Assembly: GCA_947495685.1 (NCBI GenBank)
Contig: CANLZY010000031.1
Coordinates: forward strand, 1-58,578
DNA: 58,578 nucleotides
Source of the DNA: an uncultured Tropicimonas sp.
GTDB taxonomy: Bacteria; Pseudomonadota; Alphaproteobacteria; Rhodobacterales; Rhodobacteraceae
Direction of reading: 5' to 3'
The notes under the pieces are model-generated. The model was not told the origin of the DNA. It was given only the letters and a program-made list of their open reading frames with translations, and ran no database searches. Shown here piece by piece: positions 20,058-31,658 of the stretch. Both the position numbers and the translations under genes were made by a program. Numbering within the stretch: position 1 is the first letter of the stretch; each line of letters starts with the position of its first letter.

Positions 20058-21578
20058 ATGAAGGTTCTGTTCTACAACTGGGTCGACTATTCTGACGAAC
20101 TGAACCGAGGCGGCGGTGTCACCCATTATCTGCGCAACGTCCTGCACCAGATGGACGCGCGCGACGACGTGGCCTGCACGTTCCTCTCCAGCGGTATTTC
20201 CTATGACCTGCGTTCCCGGCCACCGCGCTGGAGCCGGGTGGTTCATGGCGCCGCCAAAGGGCGCGAGCGCCGGTTCGAGATCGTCAATTCGGGCTGCCTG
20301 TCGCCGTCGCACCATTCCTTCGGGCATCCCGCTCAGGTGTCGGACCCGGACACCGAGGCCGTCTTTGCGGACTTTCTGCAATCGGTGGGGCCGTTCGATG
20401 TCGTTCACTTCAACAACCTCGAGGGATTGCCGGCCACGGTGCTCGACCTGAAGGCGCAGATGCCCGGTACACGCTTCATTCTGTCCCTGCACAACTACTA
20501 TCCCTTTTGCCCTCAAGTGAACTTCTGGCACCGGGAAGAGGCGCATTGCGATGACTTCGCGAACGGCGAACGCTGTGTGGGATGCCTGCCGTACAAGCCG
20601 AACCCCCGCATGGTCCGGCTGGCAAATTCGGCCAATTTCAGCCTGCAGAAGCGGGGCGTCGGACCGGGCACCGTTGTCTATGACCGCGGCGCGGGGCCGG
20701 CCATGCGCATGGGGGTGCGAACCCTGCGAAAGATCGCCAGCGCCCGTCGCAGCGCGGCTGTGCAACCCACCCCACCCCCTGTATCTGCGCCGGTGATCGC
20801 CGAGCCGATTGACCCGTCCGACGCTGGAGGTTTTCGCGACCGCAGGGATCAGTTCGTTGAGCTGATCAACCGGAACTGTGACACAGTGCTGTGCGTCTCG
20901 GACCGGGTGGCCGAGATTGCCCGGCGTCACGGTGTGTCGGACGCGAAGCTGAGGACAAGTTATATCGGCAGCGACCATGCCGTGCATTTCGACCAGACCC
21001 GGCCGAAATCAGCGATCCTGCGCCCGGATGGGACGGCGCAGATGGCCTTTCTGGGCTACATGCGTCGCGACAAAGGATTCTTTTTCCTGCTGGAGGCGCT
21101 GGAAACGCTCGATCCCACGCTGGCCTCCCGGCTGCATCTGGTTTTTGCCGCAGCAGGACGAGACCCGCTGGCGCTGGCCGCGTTTGATCGGCTGCGCCCG
21201 CGGTTTGCCTCGCTGACCTGGCACGACGGGTATCGGCGCCACGAGATGGACCGCATGTTGTCCGAGGTGGATTTCGGTATCGTGCCCGTCCTGTGGGAGG
21301 ACAACCTGCCCCAGGTCGCCATCGAGATGCACAGCCGCCACATCCCTCTGTTGACCAGCCATCGTGGGGGTGCCAGCGAATTGGGCCGTTGTCCGGGCAT
21401 GGTCTTTCGGGCCGGTGATATTGACGACCTGCATCGCCGCCTGGCCCAGATCCTGAACGGCGATGTCGACCTGGAGGGCTATTGGGCCGGAGCCATGCCG
21501 CCCGTGTCGATGGACCAGCATCTGGCGGATCTGCTGGACGTGTTCGGCGGCCAACCGCCCGATCCAGAGGCCGAGTGA
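20058..21578 (+). CDS. GT4-like glycosyltransferase, first of a tandem pair
   Basis: A 506-residue GT-B fold glycosyltransferase. The N-terminal domain has a GGGVTHYLRN acceptor loop and DVVHFNNLEG, and the C-terminal domain shows MAFLGYMRRDKGFFFLLEAL and DNLPQVAIEMHSRHIPLL, where GT4 enzymes bind the nucleotide sugar. Four cysteines (C151, C164, C173, C176, the last two as CxxC) in the segment after NYYPFCPQ could bind a structural metal. It is clearly paralogous to the next gene. ATG 20058 has GGAAGG upstream; an in-frame ATG 57 bp earlier has no such site. The sugar donor is unknown. It probably acts at the cytoplasmic face on a capsule or O-chain intermediate. Confidence 0.85.
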   Translation: MKVLFYNWVDYSDELNRGGGVTHYLRNVLHQMDARDDVACTFLSSGISYDLRSRPPRWSRVVHGAAKGRERRFEIVNSGCLSPSHHSFGHPAQVSDPDTEAVFADFLQSVGPFDVVHFNNLEGLPATVLDLKAQMPGTRFILSLHNYYPFCPQVNFWHREEAHCDDFANGERCVGCLPYKPNPRMVRLANSANFSLQKRGVGPGTVVYDRGAGPAMRMGVRTLRKIASARRSAAVQPTPPPVSAPVIAEPIDPSDAGGFRDRRDQFVELINRNCDTVLCVSDRVAEIARRHGVSDAKLRTSYIGSDHAVHFDQTRPKSAILRPDGTAQMAFLGYMRRDKGFFFLLEALETLDPTLASRLHLVFAAAGRDPLALAAFDRLRPRFASLTWHDGYRRHEMDRMLSEVDFGIVPVLWEDNLPQVAIEMHSRHIPLLTSHRGGASELGRCPGMVFRAGDIDDLHRRLAQILNGDVDLEGYWAGAMPPVSMDQHLADLLDVFGGQPPDPEAE

Positions 21579-21715
21579 CCAAAAATGCTGCCATTGAGAC
21601 ATTCTGACCCGGCCTGTTGCATTGTGCGAGTGGACCTGTCGGCTAGAGGTAGGTAGATGCGGTTTCCATATGCGATTGCCGGGTGGGCAAACAAAATAGC
21701 GACGGGCGTTGGTCA

Positions 21716-23527
21716 ATGAAGATTCTTTACTACAACTGGGTGGATTACCTGGATCCGGAAACACGGGGCGGTGGGGTCACTGTTTACCAGAAAAACCTGA
21801 TTACCGAACTGAGCGAGAAGGAAGATCTCGACATCTACTTCCTTGCCTCCGGCATTTCCTTCGACCCTTTCAAAAGCAAGCCTCGTTGGGAGCGGGTCAA
21901 GCATGGCCCGCGGGAGAACCGCAGCCGCCGGTTCGAACTGATCAACTCGGGGGTCCTGTCGCCCGGGCACCATTCGTTCTGGCACGGATCGCAGGTCGAC
22001 CACGCCCCTACCACGGAAGCCTTCTTCGATTTCATCGAGAAGATGGGACCGTTCGATATCGTGCATTTCAACAACCTCGAAGGTATTCCTGCCTCTGCCC
22101 TGGCGTTGAAAGAACGGTTTCCGGACACACGTGTCGTCTACAGCTTCCACAACTATTATCCGGTCTGCCCGCAGGTGAACCTGTGGCGGCAGGAAAAGGA
22201 AAACTGCCTCGACTATGGTGATGGCAGCAAATGTGCGAACTGCCTGATGTGGCTGCCCGATGCCGACGAGGTGCGCAACGCCAACGCGGTGGCCTACAGT
22301 CTCAAGAAGGTCGGAGTGTCGCCTGACTCGGTCATCTTTCGCCGCGGGTTCGGCCTGAGTGCGCGTGCGGCAGGCAAGTGGGTGCGCACGTCGCGCCGTT
22401 GGTCCAAGGAAAGCAAGAACGTCCTCAAATATGCGCAGGACGCCTACGACGCGCTGGACGATGACAGCCCCTATCGCCGGATCGTCTCCAACCGGAAACG
22501 CTTTTCCCGTCGGCGCGAGATGATCACCGATATCCTGAACGAGAACTGCGACAGGATCCTGTGCGTGTCGGATCGGGTGGCTGAGGTTGCCGCGAAATTC
22601 GGCGTCGATCCAGACTTGCTCCAGACCAGCTATATCGGCACGAAACACGCAAAGCTTTTCGAAGAGACCGAGCCCAAACCGTCGATCCTGAGGGAAGATG
22701 GCACCGTGACGCTGGCCTACATGGGATACATGCGGCGCGACAAGGGTTACTATTTCCTGATGGAGGCGCTGAAATCGCTGCCGAAATCGCTGGCCAGCAA
22801 GGTTCGGCTCCTGATCTGCGCCAAGACCGGTGACGGCGAGGCGATGTATCTGCTGGAGCAACTGGGCGGGCACCTCAAGGAGGTGTTCCATGCCGATGGT
22901 TACACTCACAAGCAGATCGATGCCCTGCTGGCCGACGTTGATGTCGGTGTGGTGCCGGTTCAGTGGGAAGACAACCTGCCCCAGGTCGCCATCGAAATGC
23001 ACGCTCGCCATATCCCGTTGCTGACCAGCGATCTGGGCGGTGCGCGCGAGCTTGGCAACACCCCGGAAATGGTGTTCGAGGCCAGTCGGGAGAGCAGTTT
23101 CGTCGCCCGGCTTCGGGACATCCTGGACGGAAAGATCGATCTGGACGCCTATTGGGCGAATGCAATGGCCCCGGTGTCGATGGCCGAGCACGAAGAAGAA
23201 CTGCTGGAAATCTACAAGGAGCTGCTTGATCCGAACGCAGTGCCAGGGAGTGCCAGCGCTCGTATTCAGACGACTCGGGATCGGGCGAAGGCCGCCCGCG
23301 TGAAGGCAGAGGCCGCGCAGAAAGGTCGCCGTGTCGCCGAGGAGCGGCGCGAAAAGATGTTGGCTCAGAAGTCGGGATCGCTTCGCAAGCCGCTTCCCAC
23401 GAGCCAGACGGCGACGCCCGAAGCGCTGCGCAAGGTCACCAGTCGCGGCAGAAAGCTGCCGCGTCACGTATTGAATAAACTCAATACCGGACCTCGGGCT
23501 CTGGCCGGCAGGCCGAAGTCCTCGTAA
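21716..23527 (+). CDS. GT4-like glycosyltransferase, second of a tandem pair, with charged C-terminal tail
   Basis: A 603-residue paralogue of the preceding protein. It shares the start (MKILYYNWVDY), the GGGVTVYQKN loop, DIVHFNNLEGIPA, the NYYPVCPQ segment with the same cysteine pattern (…C…C…CxxC) and the C-terminal DNLPQVAIEMHARHIPLL block. It differs by a C-terminal extension of about 100 residues that is rich in Ala, Arg, Lys and Glu (for example RDRAKAARVKAEAAQKGRR), probably a basic coiled or disordered tail that could contact membrane lipids or partner enzymes. The pair probably arose by gene duplication and may add similar sugars in succession. Donor and acceptor are unknown. Confidence 0.85.
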   Translation: MKILYYNWVDYLDPETRGGGVTVYQKNLITELSEKEDLDIYFLASGISFDPFKSKPRWERVKHGPRENRSRRFELINSGVLSPGHHSFWHGSQVDHAPTTEAFFDFIEKMGPFDIVHFNNLEGIPASALALKERFPDTRVVYSFHNYYPVCPQVNLWRQEKENCLDYGDGSKCANCLMWLPDADEVRNANAVAYSLKKVGVSPDSVIFRRGFGLSARAAGKWVRTSRRWSKESKNVLKYAQDAYDALDDDSPYRRIVSNRKRFSRRREMITDILNENCDRILCVSDRVAEVAAKFGVDPDLLQTSYIGTKHAKLFEETEPKPSILREDGTVTLAYMGYMRRDKGYYFLMEALKSLPKSLASKVRLLICAKTGDGEAMYLLEQLGGHLKEVFHADGYTHKQIDALLADVDVGVVPVQWEDNLPQVAIEMHARHIPLLTSDLGGARELGNTPEMVFEASRESSFVARLRDILDGKIDLDAYWANAMAPVSMAEHEEELLEIYKELLDPNAVPGSASARIQTTRDRAKAARVKAEAAQKGRRVAEERREKMLAQKSGSLRKPLPTSQTATPEALRKVTSRGRKLPRHVLNKLNTGPRALAGRPKSS

Positions 23528-24799
<1,272 letters not shown>

Positions 24800-24836
24800 T
24801 CGCGGCGTATCGGGCAGGGTCACGCAAGGAGAGCCG

Positions 24837-26615
<1,779 letters not shown>

Positions 26616-26687
26616 AACCGTGCCCGCGTTGTACGTCGGCTGCCGTTGTGCTCATAAGGGGCCGAACTACAGAAAGGAGCCTGTAAA

Positions 26688-29600
26688 ATGCTGCTTGGAT
26701 TTCGTGAAACCGGGGGCGCTCGTTGGGACTGCAGGCTCGACTTCGACCGTTTCGATTATGCGAACCTGTCATTCTTCGACGCGACGGGTACCGACATCCT
26801 GTTTCACCTGTCGTTCCGACCGACCGACCAGATGGTGGCGTTCAACCGTCGGTTCGCAGATGTCTGGGAGACAGAACAGAACCTGCCTTGTACGCTTGCG
26901 CCCGAAGGCAACGCGGTACAGATCGACTTTGCCGATGACACGATCCGCGTCTTGCTGAACGATTCAGAGATCCTCACACATACCCGCGGCGCAGACGATG
27001 CGGCGATCGAGCAATTCGATATTCACGGGGGGGCCTTCGATGTGCGCATCGACGGCCCTGCGAACCAGGACCGGCCCGGCGCAGGAGAGCTGTCGCTGAT
27101 CTCGCCGTTCCTGCTGGCAGGGTGGGGCTTCGAGCTTGGAGCACAGGCTCAGGACCTTGTCATCACGATCGACGGGTTGGCCACGACAATCCCGGTGGCA
27201 CGCTTGCCGCGTCCCGACCTTGCCGCGGCTGCGGGTCTGAACGATGCCAATCTCGGTGTGACCGCGGTGCTGCCGGGGCGGATTTGGCGCGGACAGGACT
27301 CCGACAGCGCGCTGCGCCTGCAACTGGTCAGCAACGGCCGCCCCTGTGGGGCACCGCTAACCATCGACCGCGCGGCTCTCATCGAGATGATCGAGACGGT
27401 GGCGTCCACCGAAGACGCCCGCGACGCCTTTGCGATGGTATCGGCTGTCGAGCACGTGGCCTGTGCCGGGCTGATCCCGGAGCTGAGCCACGCCGCCCGG
27501 AGACGGTTGTCACTGGCCATCGACATCTACAAGCTCAACGACCTTCTGAACCCGGAGGACCTGGTGCTGGACGGTGATGCCGAGACAGGTATCGCGACGT
27601 CGGTTGACCCGGATATCGCCGCGGTCGAGGCCGTCCAGAAGGCCTTTGCCCGAAGCATGCGTGGCGGCGACCGCCTGTCACCCGCCGAGGCTCTGGAGGG
27701 GGTGGCCCCCGAGATTGCCGATTTGACGTCCAATCAGAAACGCCTGCTGGTGATGCGGCTCGTCGAGGTCTGTGCCGAGGCGGATCAGGTTGCAGCATTG
27801 CAACCGCTGGCCAAGACCTGTGGCCTGCTGGACAGCCCCGCCAGCGATGCTCCATGGGAGCGGTCGTTCCGGCTTCCGTTCGAGATGCTGGTCGAAGATT
27901 CCGACGCCGTTCTGGAGTTCTTTCAATGGCTGGCACAGCGCCCGGAAGGCTGGGTGTCGACCCCGGCGATCTGCTGGAGCCTGGACCGCATTGTGCGTGA
28001 CTGCCCGTTGTTCCTGTCGGATTCCGCCCGCGAGAGCATCGCGCGCGCGTTCTTGGACTATGTCGATTGGCACGCCTGGAACTATTGGGGGCGGACCAGT
28101 TGTACCTTCATGACGCGCTCGGTCGTCGGTTTGCTGGAACACGTGCACCTGTTTTCACAATGGTTCGGCGACTGGGCCGTCGACCGTGCATTGCGCAGTC
28201 ACTGGCTCGCCCCATCGTTTTGGGCTGGCATCGACGCGGGCGCACCGGATGCGCCCTATCGTTCTGACCCGCGGCTGGTATCTGCACGCGCGGCTTTTGA
28301 CGCGGTCGTCGCCGTTGTCGAGAGCGGAGCCGACACCCATGCGCTGGAGGCGCTACCGCCCCCAACGGCCATCGAGGGGGATCGCGTGATGCGCGAGATG
28401 CTCGCCGTCGGCTGGTCCGGCGACCGGCTGGCCACGCTGGAGATGCACCGGCGCAACGACCTTGCGGTGCGCCGACATGCTCTGCCGGGTGGCACAGCCG
28501 ATGGCGCAATCGAAGCGCCCCAGGTTGCGCGGGCGATCCGCGCGCTGTCGCCGATGCTGCCGCGCAGCGAATACCTGGAACTGCAAACCATGGCGAGCCA
28601 GGCGGCCACCGATCTTCTGGCGGCGCTTGGCACGGCAGAAGAAACCGACCTGTTGCCGGACTTGCGGGCGCTTCATCCGCAGTTGCGTGTACTCGGCGGG
28701 CGGCGCGCGGGTTTTGTCGGCGTTGCCACGGCGCTCAACCTTGCCAATGGGCTGCTTCGGGCCGGGGTTGCGGACCTCGCCCAAGCGGCGGTCGAGATGA
28801 TCCAGGACCTGGTGGCCGCCGTCCCGGATATCGACCGTGCGGAGTTGCCGATTGCCCCTGCCGTGCGAATGGCCGTGTTCGGGCTGCGGCAGACGGCGCA
28901 GACCGACCCGACCGGGCGGGCGTGGACGCTTGTTCGGCTGTTGTCGGAGGCCGAAGCTGCCATTCCGCCCGCTGCTGACCCTGCCGCTGAAACCCTGCTG
29001 GCGCGCGATGCGCGGGCGATGTTCTTTGACACGGTGGTGGTGATCTTTTCCTGCAAGCCGCTCCTTGAAACACGGGTGAAACAACAACGCGAGACGTGGC
29101 TCAAGGACCTTCAGGCGCTTGGCGTGCCTTACCTGATCGTCGTCGGGGACGGTGACAACACGGTGCGCGGTGACATTCTGCACATCGATGCCCCTGACAG
29201 CTACGAGGGCCTGCCCGCCAAGGTGCTCGCCACGATCCGTTGGGTGTATCGCAATACGCCCTTCAGCCACATTTTGAAGATCGACGACGATTGCTTCCTG
29301 GACGTCGACCGGTTTTTCCACAGCCAGAGCTATCGCAAGTTTGCCTACTATGGGCGTCGCCTGCACCGGACCGAGGGCCAGACTGACCGGACCTGGCACT
29401 TGACGCGGGCCAACACCGATCTGGCGGAACTCGACATCGACAAGTCGCCGGAACCATCGACCTATGCCGAGGGTGGTTCTGGCTACGTGCTGAACCGGGC
29501 CATAATGGACCTGCTGATCCGCAATGCCGAAACGCCCGAGGGCGCGCGTCTGGTCCTGACCTCGATCATGGAGGACAAGCTGATCGGGGACCTGCTTGGC

Positions 29601-30749
29601 CTCAGCGGCGTTCTGCCCGACAGCGAGGACTATGACGCCTGCGTGCTGCGCCGGTCTCATTCCAAGGGCACACCGGTCAGCCGGTGGGAAAATGCCTTCC
29701 TGCCCAGCCGGGTCAGCCCGGCCAAGATGGTGCACCTGGACACGCCCGACCTGCAGACCTGGGCCGCGCAGGTGCATGACAGCGCCGAGTTGTGGCCCAA
29801 GAAGGTCTGGCCGACCTATGCGCCCGCACGGATGGGCTGGAACACCAACGCCGTGGATCTGGTCAGTTCGCCCGAGCATCTGGTGCGCATCAACGCCGAG
29901 CCGTTGGTGGTGATCTGCTGCATCCGCAACGAATTGACGATGCTTCCGATGTTCCTCGAGCACTACCGGACGCTCGGCGTGAAGGGTTTCTTCTGTGTCG
30001 ACAATTGCTCGGACGACGGAACACTCGAATTCCTGATGGAACAACCCGACGTTGTGACGTTCTCGGCCGACACCGATTACTGGGCGTCTGTCTATGGCGT
30101 GGCATGGCAGCAGGCGCTGATGGCCAACTTCCGGTTGAACCGCTGGTCGCTGATCGCGGATGCGGATGAATTCCTCGCGCTGCGGGACGATGAGCACAAC
30201 CTGCCCGATCTTCTGGAAACGCCCGAATTCCGTGACGCCGACGCGGCGCGCGTCTTCATGCTGGACCTCTATCCCAAGGGGCACCTGTCGCAGGCTGACC
30301 TCAGTGCGGCGGACCCGTTCAGTGTGGCCGATCACGTCGACCGCGAGCCGTTCCTGGCCGAATCCACCGCGACCGGGCCGTTCTGCAACGCCGAGACCTG
30401 GACCAGCAGCCTGCGCCACCGGTTGCTGCCCGGCTCGCGATCCGAATTGTTCGTGGCACAGAAGTACGCCCTGTTGAGGTATCGCCCGTGGATGCACCTG
30501 TCGGCGGGGCTGCACTATTTGTCGGAGGGCCGGGTGGCGACGCGCGATATGATTTTTGCGCATTTCAAGTACCACGCCGCGTTCCATGCCAAGGTCGCCG
30601 AGGAAACCCGCCGCCGCCAGCACTTCAACGATGCCGAGGAATACCGCCGCTATCTGGCGTTGATTTCCGAAGGGCGCGACGTGATGTTCGAAGAGGATGT
30701 GTCGGTGCCATGGCGCAACTGCGACTGGGTGCGGGAGCGGTTGGGCTAG
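26688..30749 (+). CDS. Multidomain glycosyltransferase: galectin-like domain, helical region, GT31-like and GT92/GT2-like domains
   Basis: A 1353-residue protein. Residues about 20-122 resemble a galectin carbohydrate-recognition domain: H40-x-S42-x-R44, then N53, W60, E63 and N65, matching galectin-1 H44-N46-R48 / N61-W68-E71-R73 in spacing (4; 7; 3; 2), with Asn-to-Ser and Arg-to-Asn changes. Residues about 128-230 (FLLAGWGFELG) look like the beta-rich domain seen in other bacterial glycosyltransferases. A helical region of about 500 residues follows. About 780-1040 is like GT31 beta-1,3-galactosyltransferases: DSYEGLPAKVLATIRWVYRN and the metal motif DDD at 866-868. From 1072 a GT2_4/GT92-like domain has CCIRNELTMLPMFLEHY, DNCSDDGT and DADEF (1158-1162). 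AGGAG precedes the ATG. The domain calls are by eye. Confidence 0.82.
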   Translation: MLLGFRETGGARWDCRLDFDRFDYANLSFFDATGTDILFHLSFRPTDQMVAFNRRFADVWETEQNLPCTLAPEGNAVQIDFADDTIRVLLNDSEILTHTRGADDAAIEQFDIHGGAFDVRIDGPANQDRPGAGELSLISPFLLAGWGFELGAQAQDLVITIDGLATTIPVARLPRPDLAAAAGLNDANLGVTAVLPGRIWRGQDSDSALRLQLVSNGRPCGAPLTIDRAALIEMIETVASTEDARDAFAMVSAVEHVACAGLIPELSHAARRRLSLAIDIYKLNDLLNPEDLVLDGDAETGIATSVDPDIAAVEAVQKAFARSMRGGDRLSPAEALEGVAPEIADLTSNQKRLLVMRLVEVCAEADQVAALQPLAKTCGLLDSPASDAPWERSFRLPFEMLVEDSDAVLEFFQWLAQRPEGWVSTPAICWSLDRIVRDCPLFLSDSARESIARAFLDYVDWHAWNYWGRTSCTFMTRSVVGLLEHVHLFSQWFGDWAVDRALRSHWLAPSFWAGIDAGAPDAPYRSDPRLVSARAAFDAVVAVVESGADTHALEALPPPTAIEGDRVMREMLAVGWSGDRLATLEMHRRNDLAVRRHALPGGTADGAIEAPQVARAIRALSPMLPRSEYLELQTMASQAATDLLAALGTAEETDLLPDLRALHPQLRVLGGRRAGFVGVATALNLANGLLRAGVADLAQAAVEMIQDLVAAVPDIDRAELPIAPAVRMAVFGLRQTAQTDPTGRAWTLVRLLSEAEAAIPPAADPAAETLLARDARAMFFDTVVVIFSCKPLLETRVKQQRETWLKDLQALGVPYLIVVGDGDNTVRGDILHIDAPDSYEGLPAKVLATIRWVYRNTPFSHILKIDDDCFLDVDRFFHSQSYRKFAYYGRRLHRTEGQTDRTWHLTRANTDLAELDIDKSPEPSTYAEGGSGYVLNRAIMDLLIRNAETPEGARLVLTSIMEDKLIGDLLGLSGVLPDSEDYDACVLRRSHSKGTPVSRWENAFLPSRVSPAKMVHLDTPDLQTWAAQVHDSAELWPKKVWPTYAPARMGWNTNAVDLVSSPEHLVRINAEPLVVICCIRNELTMLPMFLEHYRTLGVKGFFCVDNCSDDGTLEFLMEQPDVVTFSADTDYWASVYGVAWQQALMANFRLNRWSLIADADEFLALRDDEHNLPDLLETPEFRDADAARVFMLDLYPKGHLSQADLSAADPFSVADHVDREPFLAESTATGPFCNAETWTSSLRHRLLPGSRSELFVAQKYALLRYRPWMHLSAGLHYLSEGRVATRDMIFAHFKYHAAFHAKVAEETRRRQHFNDAEEYRRYLALISEGRDVMFEEDVSVPWRNCDWVRERLG

Positions 30750-30753
30750 GGCG

Positions 30754-31491
30754 TCAGAATTCGATGCCTGCGGACAGTCGGGCAGAGGTTGTCGCCTCGG
30801 GAAAATGGCGCACCTCGCCACGCAGGACGACCCGGTGCCCCCGGCTGTCCGAAGGCAACAACAGCTCGCTTGCCAGATAGACCAGCGGCATTTCCACGGT
30901 CGAAACCTGGTCGGCGTCGATCAAGGCTGACTGGACGCGCGTTCGGACCCGGGTCACGGCATAGCCACCGCCGACTTCCATTCGCATGTCGGAGCCGCCC
31001 GGAGCTTCGAACTTCCAGGCCAATCCTGCCTTGGGCTCCAATTGGACTGCCCGAAAGGTCACGGTGATCGGGTCGGGCAATTCGGTGCCCACATCCGGGA
31101 TGACAATTCCCTCGGGCAGACGGTACTGCGCGCCGCCGTACCGCCCGGTGATCCCGACGACCGCGTAGGTTCCGCGAGCGATCGGGTGCTCGGTCCGCAC
31201 CTCCAGCGACAATTGACCTTGCCCCGCGCGGTGGTAGGGGATGTCCGAGATATCGCGCGGCTCATCGTCGCCGTCGCCGTTGCTGTCGCCCCTTTCCGGA
31301 TCGTCGCGACTGATCTGAAAGGCGGCACCATCGGTGAAACCGTCACCAAGAAACTCCAACACCGTAGCTTCGAGCGCGGCCTCCTGATAATGGATATCCT
31401 CCTGCCCAAACAACAGGCGTGCCTGCGGCTCGACCGGTGCGCAAGCCACCGTGGCAAGACCCAGACACAACACGGGCCACGATTCATTCAC
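30754..31491 (-). CDS. Uncharacterised lipoprotein-like protein
   Basis: A protein of about 245 residues that I do not recognise. The N-terminus VNESWPVLCLGLATVAC has a hydrophobic stretch ending in a possible lipobox (TVAC), so it may be an outer-membrane or periplasmic lipoprotein. The rest is beta-rich and ends in SARLSAGIEF, a terminal aromatic residue as seen in outer-membrane proteins. The start is uncertain: GTG 31491 is used here, but AAGGAG lies 15 nt upstream of it and at the ideal 6-nt distance from a CTG at 31500, which would add MPK. A frame extending to 31638 overlaps the divergent RTX gene promoter and is less likely. It is convergent with the large transferase, 4 bp away. Confidence 0.65.
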   Translation of the reverse strand: MNESWPVLCLGLATVACAPVEPQARLLFGQEDIHYQEAALEATVLEFLGDGFTDGAAFQISRDDPERGDSNGDGDDEPRDISDIPYHRAGQGQLSLEVRTEHPIARGTYAVVGITGRYGGAQYRLPEGIVIPDVGTELPDPITVTFRAVQLEPKAGLAWKFEAPGGSDMRMEVGGGYAVTRVRTRVQSALIDADQVSTVEMPLVYLASELLLPSDSRGHRVVLRGEVRHFPEATTSARLSAGIEF

Positions 31492-31658
31492 CTTTGGCAG
31501 GATAGTCTCCTTGCTGATCGCCTCGAGGCCGGGAGTAGCAGGTTTTTGGGCACCGGGGGAAACAACACTGGAAAGATGGCATGATCCATGCTTTTCCTGA
31601 ACAAAATTCGTATGCTCTGAGCCAGTGGGCACAAGCACATTTCAAGAAGGACATCGAC

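Noticed and set aside
28353-30821. 822-codon open frame on the minus strand inside the large transferase
   Set aside because: Antisense to GT31-like and GT2-like domains whose motifs are well preserved.
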